NCBI GenBank assembly: GCA_024234995.1
Contig: JACKNF010000005.1
Coordinates: 1 to 64,000, forward strand
Length of the DNA stretch: 64,000 nucleotides
Reading direction: 5' to 3'
Source of the DNA: Gammaproteobacteria bacterium
GTDB lineage: Bacteria; Pseudomonadota; Gammaproteobacteria; Competibacterales; Competibacteraceae
Position numbers and translations under genes: made by a program. The notes under the pieces are model-generated. The model worked only from the letters and a program-made list of their open reading frames with translations, was not told the origin of the DNA and did no database searches. This document shows positions 60,224 to 64,000 of this stretch, in pieces. The first letter of the stretch is position 1. Every line of letters starts with the position of its first letter.

Positions 60224-63200
60224 TTACGCTGCTTCACGCAATGCGCCCACCAGTGACTTGAGATCCGCCGCTTTTGGCTTGATCAACCAGAACCGGCTGG
60301 CGTAGTAACGAAAGTCGTCCAGGATCGTCTGGCCCCAGGCGCTGCCTGTCTCAACGACATAGTCCTCAATCAACTCCAGCAGATAATTGCGCTGCGGCTC
60401 CATGTTCTCGGTCGCAATCCGATGGATATCGATCAATTCATGGTTATAACAATCCACGAAGGCATTGCGCTCATCCAGTACGAAGGCGAAACCGCCCGTC
60501 ATGCCTGCGCCAAAATTCACTCCGGTTTCACCCAGCACGACCACTACCCCGCCGGTCATATATTCGCAGCCATGATCACCAACCCCCTCGACAATCGCGA
60601 GCGTTCCGGAGTTGCGCACGGCAAACCGCTCGCCCGCCGTTCCTGCCGCATATAACACACCACCGGTTGCGCCATACAAACAGGTGTTACCGATAATCGG
60701 GGTCTCCTGGCTGGCAAATTGACTGTGACGCGGCGGGTAGATGATCAGCTTGCCGCCGGCCATGCCCTTGCCCACATAGTCATTGGCGTCGCCTTCGAGA
60801 TAAAGATGCAAACCGCCGGCGTTCCATACCCCGAAACTCTGACCCGCGGTACCCGTCAACCGCAACGTGACCGGCGTATTCTCCATGCCCAGATTGCCAT
60901 ACCGGCGGGCAATTTCTCCTGACAGCCGAGCGCCAATAGAACGGTGGATGTTCTTAACCGCATAGTGGAACTCGCCACCGGTTTTACCTTCAATTGCTGG
61001 TAATGCATCAATGACCATCTGCTCGGCCAACTCACCCTTATCAAACGGTTCATTACGCGGTTCGATACAGAATTGCGGATGATCCAGCAACAGGTCTGCA
61101 TCCGGCAGCAACGGCGACAAATCGAGGTTGCCTTGTTTACCGGTTTCGCCCGGCAGGATATCCAGCAACTCCGTGCGACCGATCAGATCCTCAAACTGGC
61201 GGATGCCGAGCCCTGCCATAATCTCCCGCGTTTCCTGGGCGACAAAGCGGAAGTAATTCATAACCTTGTCCGCCGTCCCCCGGAAATGCTTTAATCGCAA
61301 CACATTATTCTGGGTGGCAACCCCGGTGGCGCAGTTATTGAGATGGCAAATCCGCAGATATTTGCAGCCCAGCGCCACCATCGGCGCGGTGCCAAAACCG
61401 AAACTCTCCGCGCCCAGAATCGCCGCCTTGATCACGTCCAGACCGGTTTTCAACCCACCGTCGGTTTGCAGACGCACTTTGTCCCGCAAATGATTCATCC
61501 GCAAGGTCTGGTGAGTCTCGCTCAGCCCCAGTTCCCAGGGCGAACCCGCGTATTTGACTGAGGTCAATGGCGAAGCGCCGGTGCCGCCGTCGTAACCGGA
61601 AATGGTGATCAGATCCGCATAGGCTTTGGCAACTCCGGCAGCGATGGTGCCAACCCCCGCTTCAGCAACCAGCTTGACCGATACCAGCGCCTGGGGATTG
61701 ACCTGCTTAAGATCGAAGATCAGTTGCGCCAAGTCTTCGATGGAGTAAATATCGTGATGCGGCGGCGGCGAAATCAGCGCCACACCGGGCTTGGAATAGC
61801 GCAACCGGGCAATGGTGGCGTTGACCTTATCGCCGGGTAATTGTCCACCCTCGCCAGGCTTGGCGCCCTGGGCGACCTTAATTTGCAACACTTCAGCATT
61901 AACCAGATAAGCGGGCGTCACGCCGAAGCGCCCGGAAGCGACCTGCTTAATCTTGGACATCTTCTCCGTGCCGTAACGGAGCGGATCTTCACCACCTTCA
62001 CCGGAATTAGATCGCCCGCCCAGCCGGTTCATGGCTACCGCCAATGCCTCATGTGCCTCCGGGGACAACGCGCCCAGCGACATGCCAGCGGAATCAAAGC
62101 GCGGCAGAATGCTTTCCAGCGATTCCACTTCTTCCAGCGGGATGGGCTGGCCTGCGGGTTTCAAGCGGAACCGGTCGCGTAAAGCCGCCACTGGCCGCCC
62201 GTTGACCAGACGGGCATATTCCTGATAATCCGCGTAACTGCCGCTGCTAACTGCCTTTTGCAGAGCATACACCACATCAGGATTGTAAGCATGGTACTCG
62301 CCACCGTGGATGTATTTGAGCAACCCACCGGCATCAATCGCTTGCCGGCGCTTCCAGGCCCGGCGCGACAACTCGATCTGTTCGGCTTCCAAATCTGCAA
62401 AGCGCGCACCCTGAATGCGGCTGACGGTGTCCTTGAAACAGAGATCAACTACCTCATCATGCAGCCCGACGATTTCGAATAACTGCGCACCACGATAGCT
62501 ATTGATCGTAGAAATCCCCATCTTGGAGATGATCTTGTACAAACCTTTATTGATGCCTTTGCGATAGTTTTCCACCAGGGCAGGAAAATCACGATCGGTG
62601 ATTTCGCCGGTGCGCAACAGGTCACGCAGCAGATCATAGGCCAGATAGGGATGCACTAACGTCGCACCATAGCCAATCAAAACGGCAATCTGATGCGGGT
62701 CGCGGGCCGTGCCGGTCTCAATCAGCAAGTTCACATCGCAACGCAACCCGTCCCGCACCAGCCGGTGATGGACTGCACCGGCCGCCAGCAGGGCGTGAAC
62801 CGGCAACCGGCCGGGGGCGATAGCGCGATCAGACAGCACCAGCAACACCGCGCCATTGCGCGCCGCAGCAACCGCTTCATCGCAAATCCGTTGAATCGCA
62901 GCTTGCAGTCCTTCACCGGCTGGATAATTCAACTCAATGCGCTGGTGGGGGTAACGGCCGCCGGGATTGGCGAGCAACGCCTGCATCCGGCCTTCGGTCA
63001 TTACCGGTGAGTTGGCGGTCAGCCGGGGTGCGTACGCTGGGCTTTCCTCGAACAGATTGCACTCGACCCCAAGACAGGTTTCCAGCGACATCACGACCGC
63101 CTCGCGCAAAGGATCAATCGGCGGATTAGTCACCTGCGCGAACTGCTGCCGGAAGTAATCATAAAGCGAGCGTGGCCGTCCGGAGAGGACAGCAAACGGG

Positions 63201-64000
63201 GTATCATCGCCCATCGAACCGATGGCCTCCTGACCGGCCTCGGCCAACACCCGTAATACCTGGTCGCGCTCCTCGAACGTTACACCAAACAGCTTTTGAT
63301 AAACGTTCAGGGTCTCCGGGGTTTGCGGCGCGGGTTCCGGCTCGTCCTTGTACAGCGAACGCAGCCGCTGGATATTGCCACGTAACCAGCGCCGGTAAGG
63401 ATGACGGTTCTTAAGATCGTTATCGATATCGGCCGGTGTTAGCAGGCGACCCGTCTCGACATCGACCGCCAGCATTTCACCCGGCCGCATCCGGCCCTTA
63501 GCGACCACCTGTCCGGGAGCATAGTCGTAGACGCCAATTTCCGAGGCGATAGTCAAATGACGGTCTTCGGTAATGACATAGCGGGCCGGACGCAGACCGT
63601 TGCGGTCCAGCACGCAACCGGCATAACGGCCATCGGTTAACACAATGCCAGCGGGACCATCCCACGGTTCCAGATGCATGGAATTGAACTCGTAGAATGC
63701 CCGTAAATCCGGGTCCATATGTTCAATATTCTGCCAAGCCGGTGGAATCAGCAGGCGCATCGCCCGGAAAATATCCATGCCGCCCATTACCAGCATCTCC
63801 AACATGTTATCCAGCGAACTGGAATCGGAGCCATGCATATTGACCAGAGGGCGGATTTCCGCCATATCCGGTAACAGGGATGAGGAAAAGACATGGCTGC
63901 GGGCAGCGGTCCAATTCCGGTTCCCGCAAATAGTATTAATTTCGCCATTATGGGCTAAATAGCGGAACGGTTGCGCCAGCCACCACTGCGGCAGGGTGTT
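60224..64000 (-). CDS. gltB: glutamate synthase large (alpha) subunit, 5' end missing
   Basis: The reading frame stays open to the window edge (1258 codons here; full proteins have about 1480-1550), so the glutaminase start is outside. The visible part covers the end of the glutamine amidotransferase domain (LAHNGEINTICGNRNW), the central domain, and the FMN-binding synthase domain. The 3Fe-4S cluster cysteines lie in KYLRICHLNNCATGVATQ. The C-terminal beta-helix domain is rich in GxxxG motifs (GGVVVVLGETGVNFGAGMTG). It converts 2-oxoglutarate and glutamine to two glutamates. Being clipped, its N-terminal nucleophile Cys cannot be checked. Confidence 0.96.
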   Translation of the reverse strand, partial: NTLPQWWLAQPFRYLAHNGEINTICGNRNWTAARSHVFSSSLLPDMAEIRPLVNMHGSDSSSLDNMLEMLVMGGMDIFRAMRLLIPPAWQNIEHMDPDLRAFYEFNSMHLEPWDGPAGIVLTDGRYAGCVLDRNGLRPARYVITEDRHLTIASEIGVYDYAPGQVVAKGRMRPGEMLAVDVETGRLLTPADIDNDLKNRHPYRRWLRGNIQRLRSLYKDEPEPAPQTPETLNVYQKLFGVTFEERDQVLRVLAEAGQEAIGSMGDDTPFAVLSGRPRSLYDYFRQQFAQVTNPPIDPLREAVVMSLETCLGVECNLFEESPAYAPRLTANSPVMTEGRMQALLANPGGRYPHQRIELNYPAGEGLQAAIQRICDEAVAAARNGAVLLVLSDRAIAPGRLPVHALLAAGAVHHRLVRDGLRCDVNLLIETGTARDPHQIAVLIGYGATLVHPYLAYDLLRDLLRTGEITDRDFPALVENYRKGINKGLYKIISKMGISTINSYRGAQLFEIVGLHDEVVDLCFKDTVSRIQGARFADLEAEQIELSRRAWKRRQAIDAGGLLKYIHGGEYHAYNPDVVYALQKAVSSGSYADYQEYARLVNGRPVAALRDRFRLKPAGQPIPLEEVESLESILPRFDSAGMSLGALSPEAHEALAVAMNRLGGRSNSGEGGEDPLRYGTEKMSKIKQVASGRFGVTPAYLVNAEVLQIKVAQGAKPGEGGQLPGDKVNATIARLRYSKPGVALISPPPHHDIYSIEDLAQLIFDLKQVNPQALVSVKLVAEAGVGTIAAGVAKAYADLITISGYDGGTGASPLTSVKYAGSPWELGLSETHQTLRMNHLRDKVRLQTDGGLKTGLDVIKAAILGAESFGFGTAPMVALGCKYLRICHLNNCATGVATQNNVLRLKHFRGTADKVMNYFRFVAQETREIMAGLGIRQFEDLIGRTELLDILPGETGKQGNLDLSPLLPDADLLLDHPQFCIEPRNEPFDKGELAEQMVIDALPAIEGKTGGEFHYAVKNIHRSIGARLSGEIARRYGNLGMENTPVTLRLTGTAGQSFGVWNAGGLHLYLEGDANDYVGKGMAGGKLIIYPPRHSQFASQETPIIGNTCLYGATGGVLYAAGTAGERFAVRNSGTLAIVEGVGDHGCEYMTGGVVVVLGETGVNFGAGMTGGFAFVLDERNAFVDCYNHELIDIHRIATENMEPQRNYLLELIEDYVVETGSAWGQTILDDFRYYASRFWLIKPKAADLKSLVGALREAA

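Noticed and set aside
1..64000. CRISPR arrays, insertion sequences, prophage or integrase genes
   Set aside because: No spaced identical repeats of CRISPR type, no transposase or integrase motif, and no terminal inverted repeats were seen.

Overview
The window is chromosomal DNA of a gammaproteobacterium. Nearly all of its 54 protein genes are housekeeping or central-metabolism genes in typical gammaproteobacterial groupings: hslVU, a DUF971 gene and ubiEJB together, and also rsmJ, trmB, rimO, aroKB, hemE and gltBD. A phasin gene (polyhydroxyalkanoate granule protein) and a large glycogen/alpha-glucan block suggest a carbon-storing lineage. A Competibacter-like glycogen-accumulating organism is my best guess, from gene content alone. 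No insertion sequence, prophage, integrase or CRISPR array is visible.

Layout. 1-2130: the end of a TonB-type gene, a small membrane protein, and a NamZ-like muramidase behind a perfect 17-bp palindrome. 2127-11292 (minus): glgE, a treS-maltokinase fusion, glgC and glgX, the trehalose/maltose-1-phosphate route to alpha-glucan joined to ADP-glucose synthesis and debranching. 11478-18059: dapD, dapB, tRNA-Gly(CCC), an H-NS-like gene, trmB, a D,D-carboxypeptidase with a long basic tail, gltA and rpmE2. 18198-25308 (plus): rimO, hslVU behind a terminator and a sigma-32-like promoter, DUF971 and ubiE-ubiJ-ubiB. 25320-36431: a DJ-1 protein, ctpA, gpmA, xseA, a double PilZ protein, a lone cobJ, an FtsX-type permease, a diguanylate cyclase, uup and a small membrane protein. 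36615-44303: an EF-G paralogue, a Sel1/lytic transglycosylase fusion, rsmJ, the phasin with two PhaR-like sites, an M14-like protein, pcm and dgt.

44384-46925 (minus) is the most unusual part. A P-loop NTPase gene overlaps a gene whose product joins a region resembling an inactive-STAND module to 48-residue TPR-like repeats. Two of these repeats are nearly identical in DNA, in a 144-bp tandem array. The pair sits between the ABC-F gene yheS and dgt. It looks like a two-gene conflict or signalling module and is my main candidate for an undescribed system.

46996-64000: yheS, a MoeB/ThiF-type gene, two polar amino-acid ABC permeases without partners, class II fba, a tail-anchored coiled-coil protein with a 35-residue repeat, aroK-aroB, a two-CBS protein, hemE with a Nudix gene, and gltB (cut by the window end) with gltD.

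The genome is tightly packed. Six convergent gene pairs end within about 25 bp of each other with no terminator between them. The few recognisable terminators and hairpins are listed individually. All start sites were chosen by eye from Shine-Dalgarno-like sequence and family N-termini.
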